NCBI GenBank assembly: GCA_002390845.1
Contig: DGQT01000002.1
Coordinates: 1-64,000 of the forward strand
Direction: 5' to 3'
DNA: 64,000 nucleotides
Source: Chitinophagaceae bacterium UBA4407
Lineage (GTDB): Bacteria > Bacteroidota > Bacteroidia > Chitinophagales > Chitinophagaceae
The translations under genes and the position numbers were made by a program. Each line of letters opens with the position of its first letter. Positions within the stretch are counted from its first letter, which is position 1. Under the pieces are notes generated by a model. That model was not told where the DNA came from, did no database searches, and saw only the letters and a list, made by a program, of their open reading frames with translations. Positions 23,901-31,601 of this stretch are shown in pieces.

Positions 23901-26847
23901 TAATATTTGTTGCAGTTCCAAAGTTTACACCGCCTGAAATATAAACGTTATAGGGATTTAGCTGTACGGTTGTTGTAAATGTTCCTGTGCCAGGAAAGTT
24001 TAATGTACCACCTGCTGTACCCGTTGCAAAGTCACCACCGGTACCGTTTACAGTACCACCACTGGCAATATTTAAAGTATTGCCAGTTCCAATATTCAAA
24101 TAACCTGACGTAAGATTTAAAGTTGTTATTGTACCGCCAGTTGTAGTTGGCGTTAGTGAATTATCACCTGCTATACCGGTATTGGTTACTGTTACACTAC
24201 CTGTTACTGTAGCAGGTAAACCGTCTCCTGTAACCTGGTTGTTTGTACCGGTATAAATATAATTGCCACCTGCATTATAAGTACGGCTGCAGGTTTGCAC
24301 TGACCCTGAAGCAGCAGATGCTGTGATTCCATTGGGATCACCAATCTTTAAAGTGCCCCCCGAATTCAATGTGAAAGTGGAACGAAAATCTGTTGTATTA
24401 AACAGGTGGTAGCTGCTGCAATCAAGAATGCCGCCGCTGTTTACAACAATATCACCCAGGACTGTAATGTCATTCCCCAAGGTTACTGTAATACCACTAT
24501 TTACAGTAATGTTTCTGTAAGTTGATGAGGTTAAAATTGTATTACTTACTGGGATAACGTCTGGTAAAGGTGTAAAAGAAATACCTCCACCATATGCATA
24601 ATTAGTTCCGGGATCGGTAGTTCCATTGTTTAATTGAGTACCTACCGTTGATAGAGCGCTTCCATTGCTTGTGATGTTACCCGTTCTGCCAGCTACATCT
24701 GTAAATTTATAGAGAAGAGTAGGTCGGGCGGCTCCTGATGTTGACCAAGTAATATATAAATCAAATGTCCCACTACAATTTATCGCCGCAGTGATACCTC
24801 TTATATTACCTGTGAGAGAGCCTGCAGAAACCCACAAAGACGTTGCTGAATTGTAATAATACTTTAAAAGACCTACAGGTGCAGGTGCACTTAGAGAAGC
24901 CACGTATAATAAATCCGGTCCAGGTATTGTAGCATCTGCATCTAAAAGAACAAATCCATAGGGGTCACCTGTAGAAGTTAAAAATCCTGGTAGATTGGTT
25001 AAAGTCTGCCCACTTGCAGTTGGGGTTCCTGTGCCCACAGATGCAATTCGAAAAGCCACACCTGAAGCAGTAGATGTATAAATTTGATTATTACCACTAC
25101 TATTTTTAAAAATATTTACAATTCTTGTATTGTCTGGAGTGGTCGCAACAGATGATGCACTTACAGCACCTAATAAAGCATAACGGACCCCCGCTGTAGC
25201 ACCGGAAGATGTTCCGGCAAGCCAGAAATTGCTACCGTCTGTTGTTACTCCTGATCTAATATTACCTCCCCTAAAACTTGTGTTTCTTGCTAATACTGTG
25301 CTAGTATTGGTGGATCCATCTATGCTTACCCTTCCTATTACTGTAGCAACAGTTGTAGAAGCTGCTACAGACGCATTATTCGCTGCAACATCGTAGCCAA
25401 CCGCAGTTAAATAGTTGCCATCTGCAGAAACTGTGATTTCACCTTCAGAAGTTGAAGCCCCATTTTGCATAAGTCTATTGGCACTACCTACGGTAGTTGT
25501 AGGAAATTGCGCAGATACAAAACCAGTTTGATTTGTTCCTGTGGTATTAAATTGCATTATGCTTACAGGAACAGTATTGGCTAAGGATGTGCCTCCATCA
25601 CCAATTCTTAAAACCGCAAGTTTTCCTGGTTGAAATCCACCCCCTGTTGCCGCACTCCCTATTGTAAAAGCATTGCCTGTAGTCAATGATCCACTGGATG
25701 GGATTACAGTTACTGTGCCAGAACTGCTAAAAGTAAAATTGGTAACAGGATCCGCGGCAAGGCTTACGGTCCTAAGGGCGGTTGGGCTACTGGCCACATC
25801 TACTGTAATAATAAGATAACTTGTATTACCGGCAGGAATGCTTGTAAAACCTGTGGAATAGCTAAAAGTGTTTCCGCTCGATGCCGTTGTATTGGTAGCA
25901 ACCAAAGTGCCTCCGGAAATAGAGGGGATGGAATTTTGCCAAACTTTAAAATTGGTAATATCAGAAGTATTGATAAATGTACCAGCTGCTACAAAGCCTG
26001 CATTGGTAATATTAATGGCGGCATTCGTTGCAAATAATTTATATATCGCAATGATATTATTTGTAGAAGAAGCTGCAATATTTGCAGCAGCAGGATGTAC
26101 TGTACTCAAACTAATTGTAGGAGTTGTGGTAGTGGTAGCGGTAATAGTAAGATCATCAATTCCGATTCCATCATCAGCACCCGTTGCATCAAAATCTGTC
26201 CACCTTATAAAAAAAGTACTTCCATCATTTATGGTAAGAGAAGAAAGCGTATTGCTGACGCTTGCTGTTTGTATTGGCCCGGATATTCCATTTGCAATAG
26301 CGCCTGCCGAATTATTCTGATAGTCTAAAGGTGTATATGCAGTCCACCCAGTTAGTGCCCCAACTGTCGTATTTGTCGCACTGTATTCAAATTGCAATTT
26401 ATCCTGGTGTCCTGTCGCTCCAACACGCCATGTTTTACCGCTATAACTTATAGTTAGTGAGGTGATGGTGCTATTGGTATTGTTTACAAAATAAAAACCA
26501 AAGGTCGGATTTAAAGTACCGGATTGTAACCCACCTAATGTTCTGTCGGTACCTGCCGTAATTCCAAAATTGTATGTGTCTCCTGTAGTGCTGCTTCCAT
26601 ATCCGGAAGTAATGGTAGTGTTTGCATTTGCCAGCGCTTCTGAAAAATACCATCCGTTTAAACTTGTAGCAATATTATTGAGGTTACCACCAGTTACTGT
26701 ATTGGAAGAAGAGCCAAGGCCATTGAAATTTTGTGTGTATGTTGTTCCTGTAAGTGAATACTGGCTAATGGCGTTATATGGAAATACAACTGCAATTAAA
26801 GGCAGTATAATAGCAACTAAAAAAAAGGGCCTACATCTTTTCCTCAT
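20950..26847 (-). CDS. Giant T9SS-exported repetitive surface protein
   Basis: A 1965-residue secreted protein; ATG 26847 opens a signal peptide of about 29 residues (MRKRCRPFFLVAIILPLIAV). The N-terminal region is a beta-sandwich (YSLTGTTYTQNFNGLGSSSN, GIDDLTI). Long Ser/Thr/Gly/Asn-rich parallel-beta-like stretches follow (NSGGILDCSSYHLFN, LNLTSGYLNIGTGNTLNIA). Two near-duplicate modules each contain LLQYYTGT-Y-R--EWS, then YPYNVQ(V/I)SNN and DAG(S/C)SLYM. The C-terminus is a T9SS type A sorting domain: ISIYPNPVKGRAATIQF...GMYHVMIMGDTIKVQKNLLVE. It is exported by the type IX system and probably attached to the surface. No enzymatic domain was recognised. Confidence 0.85.
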   Translation of the reverse strand: MRKRCRPFFLVAIILPLIAVVFPYNAISQYSLTGTTYTQNFNGLGSSSNTVTGGNLNNIATSLNGWYFSEALANANTTITSGYGSSTTGDTYNFGITAGTDRTLGGLQSGTLNPTFGFYFVNNTNSTITSLTISYSGKTWRVGATGHQDKLQFEYSATNTTVGALTGWTAYTPLDYQNNSAGAIANGISGPIQTASVSNTLSSLTINDGSTFFIRWTDFDATGADDGIGIDDLTITATTTTTPTISLSTVHPAAANIAASSTNNIIAIYKLFATNAAINITNAGFVAAGTFINTSDITNFKVWQNSIPSISGGTLVATNTTASSGNTFSYSTGFTSIPAGNTSYLIITVDVASSPTALRTVSLAADPVTNFTFSSSGTVTVIPSSGSLTTGNAFTIGSAATGGGFQPGKLAVLRIGDGGTSLANTVPVSIMQFNTTGTNQTGFVSAQFPTTTVGSANRLMQNGASTSEGEITVSADGNYLTAVGYDVAANNASVAASTTVATVIGRVSIDGSTNTSTVLARNTSFRGGNIRSGVTTDGSNFWLAGTSSGATAGVRYALLGAVSASSVATTPDNTRIVNIFKNSSGNNQIYTSTASGVAFRIASVGTGTPTASGQTLTNLPGFLTSTGDPYGFVLLDADATIPGPDLLYVASLSAPAPVGLLKYYYNSATSLWVSAGSLTGNIRGITAAINCSGTFDLYITWSTSGAARPTLLYKFTDVAGRTGNITSNGSALSTVGTQLNNGTTDPGTNYAYGGGISFTPLPDVIPVSNTILTSSTYRNITVNSGITVTLGNDITVLGDIVVNSGGILDCSSYHLFNTTDFRSTFTLNSGGTLKIGDPNGITASAASGSVQTCSRTYNAGGNYIYTGTNNQVTGDGLPATVTGSVTVTNTGIAGDNSLTPTTTGGTITTLNLTSGYLNIGTGNTLNIASGGTVNGTGGDFATGTAGGTLNFPGTGTFTTTVQLNPYNVYISGGVNFGTATNINGTLRINTGGFVNANAPSYATSSLLQYYTGTTYGRGSEWSQLSGASYPYNVQVSNNTTLNYPNGFPNSTRAMEGSLTIDAGSSLYMNYGTPGTNASLTVNGNITVNGNLTLGDASGGDLNFGGNWTSGAASVIDFKQRIVNFNGGALQTITTAKTSENFDYIGVNNTSAGGVQISSGTTVNITTSAGGNGLQLLGTGPFDINGTTCTLGNSTYGSIQVATNAQNIISSTGTGVFVLTGGPVTTPVVFNSAGSGSLTFSSAIRVELNGGFNFGTNLTTINGTLRMKSGAFVSNNAPIYGTGSLLQYYTGTSPYNRTLEWSSSSGAGYPYNVQISNNGVSNTDVNPGGTSNTGIALNAAGSVTIDAGCSLYMDYGATDMTVPLTVGADLIINGNLSESDVSGGDVIVKGNWYNNTGAVFSPKTRAVYFSGTVAQTIGGTQSTTFDYLINSNTTADVSMLQNVTVNQKITLQTNSVLAINGKTVTLNATVDNTVGNAGTFRGSTSSNMFIGGSGSLFGTLLFTPTAQILDSLTMDRTGVTGTAALLGANNDLVTTNLVLNNGILTSGNNLLTVTNVSGSARAATVAFTNDRDTTDLKQSFVALCDGSNNPVTDTTGAKGFKIKSVGTTEKIIPIGYSYNTAPNRISLKDELGNTADDYTITLFKGDILGTLKPRVNRIWHIKKATTGSTNISMKLYFFKRTALYGSATNDELEDGFIWSDARLLHRVYANTIPNGGFTNTSGGVGGAADVIDFTPRTSYTEIYAAYTWGISPDNTYPSPPADGIRDFSGISYFSVANVYNFILPVTIVNLKAYQQGSAIKIDWTSLTENNVARYEVQRAANTLDFTTIGTQDASPAYAPEKNYSFTDLLPLNGNNYYRISAIDKDGKVIVSNIVMVTVGKGKEGISIYPNPVKGRAATIQFTNMQQGKYTIVVYSALGTKLLQKTIEHVGGSAAYKFILPQNFASGMYHVMIMGDTIKVQKNLLVE

Positions 26848-26884
26848 AAAACAGAAATTATGGTAACGGGGTACGGTTCAAATT

Positions 26885-26914
26885 CAGCAACCCACAAATA
26901 TAAACGGGTTGCTG
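26885..26914 (-). promoter_or_regulatory. Promoter of the giant T9SS gene inside an inverted repeat
   Basis: CAGCAACCC (26885-26893) and GGGTTGCTG (26906-26914) are perfect 9-bp inverted repeats. The 12-nt spacer contains TATATTTG on the minus strand (26895-26902), a fitting -7 box, with ATTG about 21 nt further upstream. A regulator binding the repeat would cover the promoter; alternatively it forms a hairpin at the transcript's 5' end. Confidence 0.5.
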
Positions 26915-27000
26915 CTAAAGTTACAATTTACGCATTAACTGTATATTAAAAGTTGAACACATTTTCAATTTACACAATGGGGGTGGTGCTTGTATTTAAA

Positions 27001-27080
27001 GCTGCTGGTATTGGAGAAAGCAGCAGTGTGCGACGCAACAGCAGCTTCATGCATGTTCTTCAGCCGGGTTCAAAAAAATT
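27001..27080. repeat. Element 8, right half
   Basis: Right core AGCAGTGTGCGACGCAAC (27022-27039), then GCAGCTTCATGCATG, and outer CAGCCGGGTTCAAAAAAATT (27061-27080). No left core was found. A short hairpin GCTGCT ... AGCAGC (27001-27025) is in its place. The remainder of the 26848-27196 gap holds only the promoter described above. Confidence 0.65.
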
Positions 27081-27196
27081 ACAAGCGTAAAATGGTACGC
27101 CTGCATTCATGCAGAAAACACCGGGTATAACCAGTGTGTTACAGCGTTCTTTAAGTAAAATATTTTGGTTTGGTGTAGGTTGAAAAATAGTAATAA

Positions 27197-27499
27197 CTAA
27201 CTGAGGCAGCCGTGTATCAGCGATAAAATATGCGCTTCGCTGCACTCGGGCAATGAACTGTTGCCTGCTTTTTCCTTTTGAATTTTAGAAACAGAAGAAT
27301 GTGATTTTTGCTGTATTGCAGGCGTAATGGTGCTGTTACTCAGTGATTTCATATTTGTATGGTTTGTAAATTTTTCAGGTGCAACATTGCCCCGGAAATC
27401 TATAGGTTCTATGTACGAAGATACAGCCGTAATGGATTTATTTATATCCGGAGCTGTATTTATTTGGCGGTTATTCAAACTAAAATTCGCGATGACCAT
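27197..27499 (-). CDS. Possible small hypothetical protein
   Basis: An open frame of 100 residues from ATG 27499 (MVIANFSLNNRQIN). It is rich in Ser, Thr and Asn, with two Cys only at the very end (PECSEAHILSLIHGCLS). No signal peptide, membrane span or known domain was recognised. It is the longest frame in a region that otherwise has no gene, and it lies between element 8 and the MATE gene on the same strand. No convincing ribosome binding site. It may be a real small gene or chance. Confidence 0.35.
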   Translation of the reverse strand: MVIANFSLNNRQINTAPDINKSITAVSSYIEPIDFRGNVAPEKFTNHTNMKSLSNSTITPAIQQKSHSSVSKIQKEKAGNSSLPECSEAHILSLIHGCLS

Positions 27500-27639
27500 T
27501 TTCGTTGTTTTTAAGATGAACAAATTTGCTGCACGATATTACGCCTTGCTGCCATGCTGAACAACGTGATTTTTCACGTTTCCGGCGTGATTTTTCACCG
27601 CTGGCAGGCTGGGAGCATAATTTTTTTGCTTACCAGCCG

Positions 27640-28998
27640 TCATATCTTCTTATCCTTCCATCTGCCGCTTCTTATATACAGGCAGGCAGGAACAAAAATT
27701 ACGGTCCAGTAAATAAACTCGGCGGTCCAGCCGATGGCTACAGAAAGATGGAGTTTTTCGAGTATGATATATGCATAGATGGAGTAAAGTATAATAGCAA
27801 CTACTTCGATAATTAAGTTGATGTTGGAATTACCGGTACCCAATACTGCGTTGAGCCAAACATTGGAACAGGCCATAAAAATCAATGCCAGCGATACCAC
27901 CCGCACCACAGGAACTGCCTCTGCAATAAAATCGTTGCCTTGGCCGTAAACCTGCAACAGTGCTGATGGTGCAATATTCAGCAGCAAAAAAATAACAAGG
28001 GCAAAACCACCGCTCAGTTTCATAATCTTAATAATCAGTTCGGGAACTTTTTGCTGAAGCCCCTGGCCAATGATGTTACTTACCATAGAATTTGCAGCAG
28101 AAGCAAATGCCCAGCTTACACAACCAAACAAGCCAAAAATATTGCGCATGGTATTCGAAATGGCCAGCGCTCTTTCGCCATGGTGTTCAATAAGAATATA
28201 AAAGAATTCCCAACTGCCCACACTTAGCACATACTGAAGAATTACCGGAGACGACTGCACCAGTATGAGCTTTGTATTTGCCGCATTGTAAGTATATTTT
28301 TTAAATAATTGTAACTGCCTGCTGATGCCTTTATAATGCATTACAGCGAATATTACCCCGATGCCTGTTGCCTCTGCAATGATGGATGCAATGGCTGCAC
28401 CGTTAAAACCCATTTCGGGCAAACCAAAATGGCCGTAAATCAGTGCATAATCCAGCACAATATTGGTAACGGTTTCGGCAAGTGTACCGGCAATCAGGTA
28501 CCGGCTTTGGTTGGTGCCCACCAGCAAGGCGTTGCGCATCTGGTAAACGTATAAAAACGGCAGTCCCCAAATGCGGATATACAAAAACTGAACAGCCATC
28601 TGCACATTTGAATTATCGTGCAGCGACATCCTTAAAATTACCGGAGCAATAAAATAAGTGGCCAGTATGCCGAATGCTGAAAGAAAAAACGTAATGCGGA
28701 TGGCCTGGCTAAAAAGGTTGCCGATCTCATCAATCCGGTTCTCACCGGCGCGGCGCGAAATAAGTGCCTGCAGCCCGCTGTTTAACCCGAAACCAATTAC
28801 GGCGAAGATCAGGTAATACACACCGGTAATTCCGGCTACCGCCAGTTGCTGTTCGCCCAGGCCGCCAAGAAAAATATTGTTGGTAATAAAATTGATCTGT
28901 GGTACCATTATGGCAGCAGCAATGGGCATGGCGATTTTTAAAATATTCCGGTAACCAATGCCAACCTGTAAATTAATATCTGCTGCCTGCTTTGCCAT
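27640..28998 (-). CDS. MATE-family efflux transporter
   Basis: A 452-residue inner-membrane exporter (12 helices) of the MatE/NorM type, exporting drugs or organic cations in exchange for H+ or Na+. ATG 28998 (MAKQAADINLQVG) is preferred to upstream in-frame codons because a good promoter lies at 29007-29038. Family features: IAMPIAAAIMVPQINFITNNIFLGGLG in helix 1, FGLNSGLQALISRRAGENR in helices 2-3, and the repeated MatE half beginning YTYNAANTKLILVQSSPVILQ. The true substrate is unknown. Transcription would start almost at the start codon (very short leader). Confidence 0.88.
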   Translation of the reverse strand: MAKQAADINLQVGIGYRNILKIAMPIAAAIMVPQINFITNNIFLGGLGEQQLAVAGITGVYYLIFAVIGFGLNSGLQALISRRAGENRIDEIGNLFSQAIRITFFLSAFGILATYFIAPVILRMSLHDNSNVQMAVQFLYIRIWGLPFLYVYQMRNALLVGTNQSRYLIAGTLAETVTNIVLDYALIYGHFGLPEMGFNGAAIASIIAEATGIGVIFAVMHYKGISRQLQLFKKYTYNAANTKLILVQSSPVILQYVLSVGSWEFFYILIEHHGERALAISNTMRNIFGLFGCVSWAFASAANSMVSNIIGQGLQQKVPELIIKIMKLSGGFALVIFLLLNIAPSALLQVYGQGNDFIAEAVPVVRVVSLALIFMACSNVWLNAVLGTGNSNINLIIEVVAIILYSIYAYIILEKLHLSVAIGWTAEFIYWTVIFVPACLYIRSGRWKDKKI

Positions 28999-29006
28999 AG
29001 AGGGCG

Positions 29007-29038
29007 CAAATCTACAATTACGCAACTCATCCGTCAAA
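29007..29038 (-). promoter_or_regulatory. Promoter of the MATE gene
   Basis: On the minus strand, TTTG (29038-29035) and TAGATTTG (29014-29007) with a 20-nt spacer match the phylum consensus. The predicted transcript would begin within a few nt of the ATG at 28998. Confidence 0.6.
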
Positions 29039-29063
29039 ACGGTATGCGGAATTTTGAGTAAAG

Positions 29064-29138
29064 ATTTTTGGGCCGGGCAATGGCACAGAAATGAAGCTTT
29101 ACTTGCCACGCTCGGTTCACCGTTCCTCTTTCATGGCG
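29064..29138. repeat. Element 9, class III left half
   Basis: Outer arm TTTTTGGGCCGGGCAATGGC (from 29065) and ATGAAGCTTTACTTG as in class I. The core, however, is GCCACGCTCGGTTCACCG then TTCCTCTTTCATGG (29106-29136), not GCGTCGCAC. Its reverse partner occurs 27 kb away in element 21. Part of the long 28999-29489 intergenic region. Confidence 0.6.
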
Positions 29139-29210
29139 ACATTTATGCGAAGCTTGGCAGCCTGTCCCGAATTCATTTACACTGTTGTTTCCATCGTCCG
29201 TTATAATACC

Positions 29211-29319
29211 CGTCCTTGCATAAGGCGCCTCATCCGGTTCGGTTCCGGCAAAGCGGGAATTGCTGCGATGGCGCAGCCATATCGCAGCAAAGAAGCGGGT
29301 GCAGCGCCGTTGCAAGGAC
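29211..29319. other. Strongly structured intergenic segment
   Basis: Nested inverted repeats: CGTCCTTGCA (29211-29220) with TGCAAGGAC (29311-29319); GGCGC (29224-29228) with GCGCC (29304-29308); and an inner hairpin GCTGCGATGGC (29262-29272) with GCCATATCGCAGC (29276-29288). It is GC-richer than its surroundings and lies between the divergent MATE and DUF3822 genes. It could be another repeat family or a small structured RNA. It does not look like a tRNA. Confidence 0.45.
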
Positions 29320-29489
29320 AATGCCATGCGGCAATGAGCATACATAAATTAAACTTTTCGTTCGGAAATTTATTAAGTGCCTTAGCTGGAGGTTGAATAG
29401 TAGAGATGTTGAAAGATTAAACTTTTTAACGCGCTTTTGCGCGGTAGGCAATGTATTAATTTTAGTATCATTGCAGATTAATCTAACCA

Positions 29490-30308
29490 ATGGTTCGCAA
29501 AACATTTGGCATATACAGTGAGTGGCTTGAGCAGTGTAACCTGTTTATAGAAACAGGCAGTGATTATATTGCCTGCTGGTGCAAAGATCCGGCGGTAAAC
29601 ACCGTTAAGGCTTTTGAACTTTTTAGTTTTACAACCGACAGTGCAGATGATTTTGCAGCATTGTTCAAAGAAATACAGTTGCATTCACGGTTACTGACTA
29701 CAGCATTTGAAAATGTTTATTGTATCTGGAGTGATGAAAAATGTGTTTGCGTTCCGGCAGTATTTTACAATGATGATAATGCAGCTTCCTTTATAGAACT
29801 GATGTTTGGGGAAAGCGGGGTAACCGGCTTACAGAATAATACTGCAACGGATTGTGTAACCGTTTTTAAATTGCCGCAACAGGCACTGGCTGTTTACAAT
29901 AACTGTTATGCAGTAAAAGAAAGCGTACATAAATATTACCAGTTAATAAAGGGGCAGCAGGATGATGACACGCTATTCAAAATGCATATACTGTTTTATC
30001 ATTCACATTGCATTATTTCGGCGTATAAACAGGGTGCGCTGCAGTTGATACAGACCTATCCTTACAAAGTGTCAGAAGATGTATTGTATGTGGTACTCAA
30101 TATTGCCAAAGAATACCAGATGCCGGTGAATGAAACAACCATCTATGCCGGCGGCCTGATTGATACCAATTCACCCTTGTACAAAACCTTGCATGTTTAT
30201 TTAAACGATTTTGTTTTCGAGCCGGTTGATGTTGCCCTGTTTGCTGCGGAAGGCTTCCGGGAACATCCGTTGCATTATTTTGCACCATTCTGTCAATACG
30301 ATGTATGA
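29490..30308 (+). CDS. DUF3822 family protein
   Basis: A 272-residue cytoplasmic protein of the DUF3822 family, typical of Bacteroidota and usually found directly upstream of rsmD, as here (the stop TGA overlaps the rsmD start ATGA). Recognisable blocks: VRKTFGIYSEWLEQCNLFIETGSDY at the N-terminus and a C-terminal YKVSEDVLYVVLNIAKEYQMP ... TTIYAGGLIDTNSPLYKTLHVYL. The biochemical role is unknown; translational coupling suggests a link to RNA methylation or ribosome assembly, or mere co-expression. Confidence 0.82.
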   Translation: MVRKTFGIYSEWLEQCNLFIETGSDYIACWCKDPAVNTVKAFELFSFTTDSADDFAALFKEIQLHSRLLTTAFENVYCIWSDEKCVCVPAVFYNDDNAASFIELMFGESGVTGLQNNTATDCVTVFKLPQQALAVYNNCYAVKESVHKYYQLIKGQQDDDTLFKMHILFYHSHCIISAYKQGALQLIQTYPYKVSEDVLYVVLNIAKEYQMPVNETTIYAGGLIDTNSPLYKTLHVYLNDFVFEPVDVALFAAEGFREHPLHYFAPFCQYDV

Positions 30309-30847
30309 GAATTATTTCAGGGAAATATGGCGGACGGCGTATCAATCCTCCGGCAAAAATGCCTTATACACGCCCCACTACCGATATTGCCAAAGGTGGT
30401 TTGTTCAACATATTGCATACCCGCATTGATTTTGAGGATGCTAAAACACTGGATCTTTTTGGCGGCACAGGTTATATCAGTTACGAACTGGCATCCCGCG
30501 GAGCCGGTGATTTAACTATTGTTGAAATGGATACGCAAATGCATGCATTTATTAAGAAGAATATTGAAATGCTTGGGGTTGCCAATTGTAAAATATTAAA
30601 GATGGATGTGTTCAGTTTTCTTACTAACTGTACAGAACAATATGATCTTATTTTTGCAGGCCCGCCTTATGCGCTTACCACGATTGACGAATTACCAAAG
30701 ATTATTGTTTCAAAAAAACTGATTGCGCCTGATGGTTTTTTTGTGTTGGAACACACCCCACGCAACAATTATGAACAATACCAGGGTTTTTGTTTTAAAC
30801 GCAATTACGGCACAACCGTGTTTTCTTTTTTTACAACTGTTCCTTAA
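30305..30847 (+). CDS. rsmD: 16S rRNA (guanine966-N2)-methyltransferase RsmD
   Basis: A 180-residue SAM-dependent methyltransferase that modifies G966 of 16S rRNA. MRIISGKYGGRRINPPAKMPYTRPTTDIAKGGLFNIL is the family N-terminus. SAM-binding motif I is LDLFGGTGYISYELASRGA (49-67). Motif IV is normally (D/N)PP(Y/F); here residues 119-122 read GPPY (FAGPPYALT), so the usual Asp/Asn is Gly. Either this lineage tolerates Gly, or activity is reduced. The gene overlaps DUF3822 by 4 nt and is followed 22 nt later by bioD. Confidence 0.85.
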   Translation: MRIISGKYGGRRINPPAKMPYTRPTTDIAKGGLFNILHTRIDFEDAKTLDLFGGTGYISYELASRGAGDLTIVEMDTQMHAFIKKNIEMLGVANCKILKMDVFSFLTNCTEQYDLIFAGPPYALTTIDELPKIIVSKKLIAPDGFFVLEHTPRNNYEQYQGFCFKRNYGTTVFSFFTTVP

Positions 30848-30869
30848 CATCGAACAAAAAATAAAGTGA

Positions 30870-31517
30870 ATGCCACCCATACCAATTTTTATTACCGGCA
30901 CCGGAACAGAAATCGGTAAAACAATCGTTTCAGCCATCGTTACCGAAGCACTGCATGCTGATTACTGGAAACCCATACAGGCAGGAAACGAAGGTGATAC
31001 CGATGCACTGCGTATAAAGGCGATGATATCAAACCATGAGTCGGTAGTTCATAATACCGCTTATGAACTGGAATTGCCCGCTTCGCCGCATATTGCCGCA
31101 AGAAAAGATGATGTGTTTATTGACCTGGATCATATCTGCACATCACTTTCGCAGATCAGGTCAAACAAAAAATATATGATCATCGAAGGGGTTGGAGGTA
31201 TTATGGTTCCTTTGAATGAGCATGAATTTGTAATTGACCTGGTACAAAAACTAAATGCCAAAGTAATACTGGTAAGCAGGAATTATCTGGGCAGCATCAA
31301 TCATTCGCTGTTAACTGCAGCACTATGCAAACAAAGAAAATTAAATGTTGCAGGCTGGTTCTTCAGCGATGAATACATGAATTATGAAGATGAAATTGTG
31401 CAATGGTCAGGCTTTCCAAAAATAGGCTCTGTGCCTTATGTGGAAACCATTTCAAAAGAATTTGTTCTTGCTGAAGCTGCAAAAATTAAAACGAAACTTA
31501 TTCAATTGCTGCAATAA
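30870..31517 (+). CDS. bioD: Dethiobiotin synthetase
   Basis: A 215-residue ATP-dependent carboxylase that closes the ureido ring of biotin: 7,8-diaminononanoate plus CO2 to dethiobiotin. The P-loop is GTGTEIGKT (10-18). YWKPIQAGNEGDTDALR carries the substrate-binding Lys region, and MIIEGVGGIMVPLNE the conserved EGAGG-like motif (here EGVGG). No other bio genes are in the window; here bioD is placed in a housekeeping operon after rsmD (22-nt gap). Biotin is needed for AccB, encoded near the window end. Confidence 0.9.
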   Translation: MPPIPIFITGTGTEIGKTIVSAIVTEALHADYWKPIQAGNEGDTDALRIKAMISNHESVVHNTAYELELPASPHIAARKDDVFIDLDHICTSLSQIRSNKKYMIIEGVGGIMVPLNEHEFVIDLVQKLNAKVILVSRNYLGSINHSLLTAALCKQRKLNVAGWFFSDEYMNYEDEIVQWSGFPKIGSVPYVETISKEFVLAEAAKIKTKLIQLLQ

Positions 31518-31601
31518 AATAAATGTACCGGTGAATTTAAATAACGGGTCACGCAATCAATTGCAGTATCTTTAAGCCATTGCATTACGTTATAAAACTG
31601 T

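Noticed and set aside
27197..27499. Small frame as a lanthipeptide precursor because of its Ser/Thr and terminal Cys
   Set aside because: No leader motif and no modifying enzymes nearby; kept only as a possible hypothetical gene.
29226..29260. tRNA-like GGTTCGGTTCC word
   Set aside because: No acceptor or anticodon stem could be formed around it; the pairing present is that of the nested fold.
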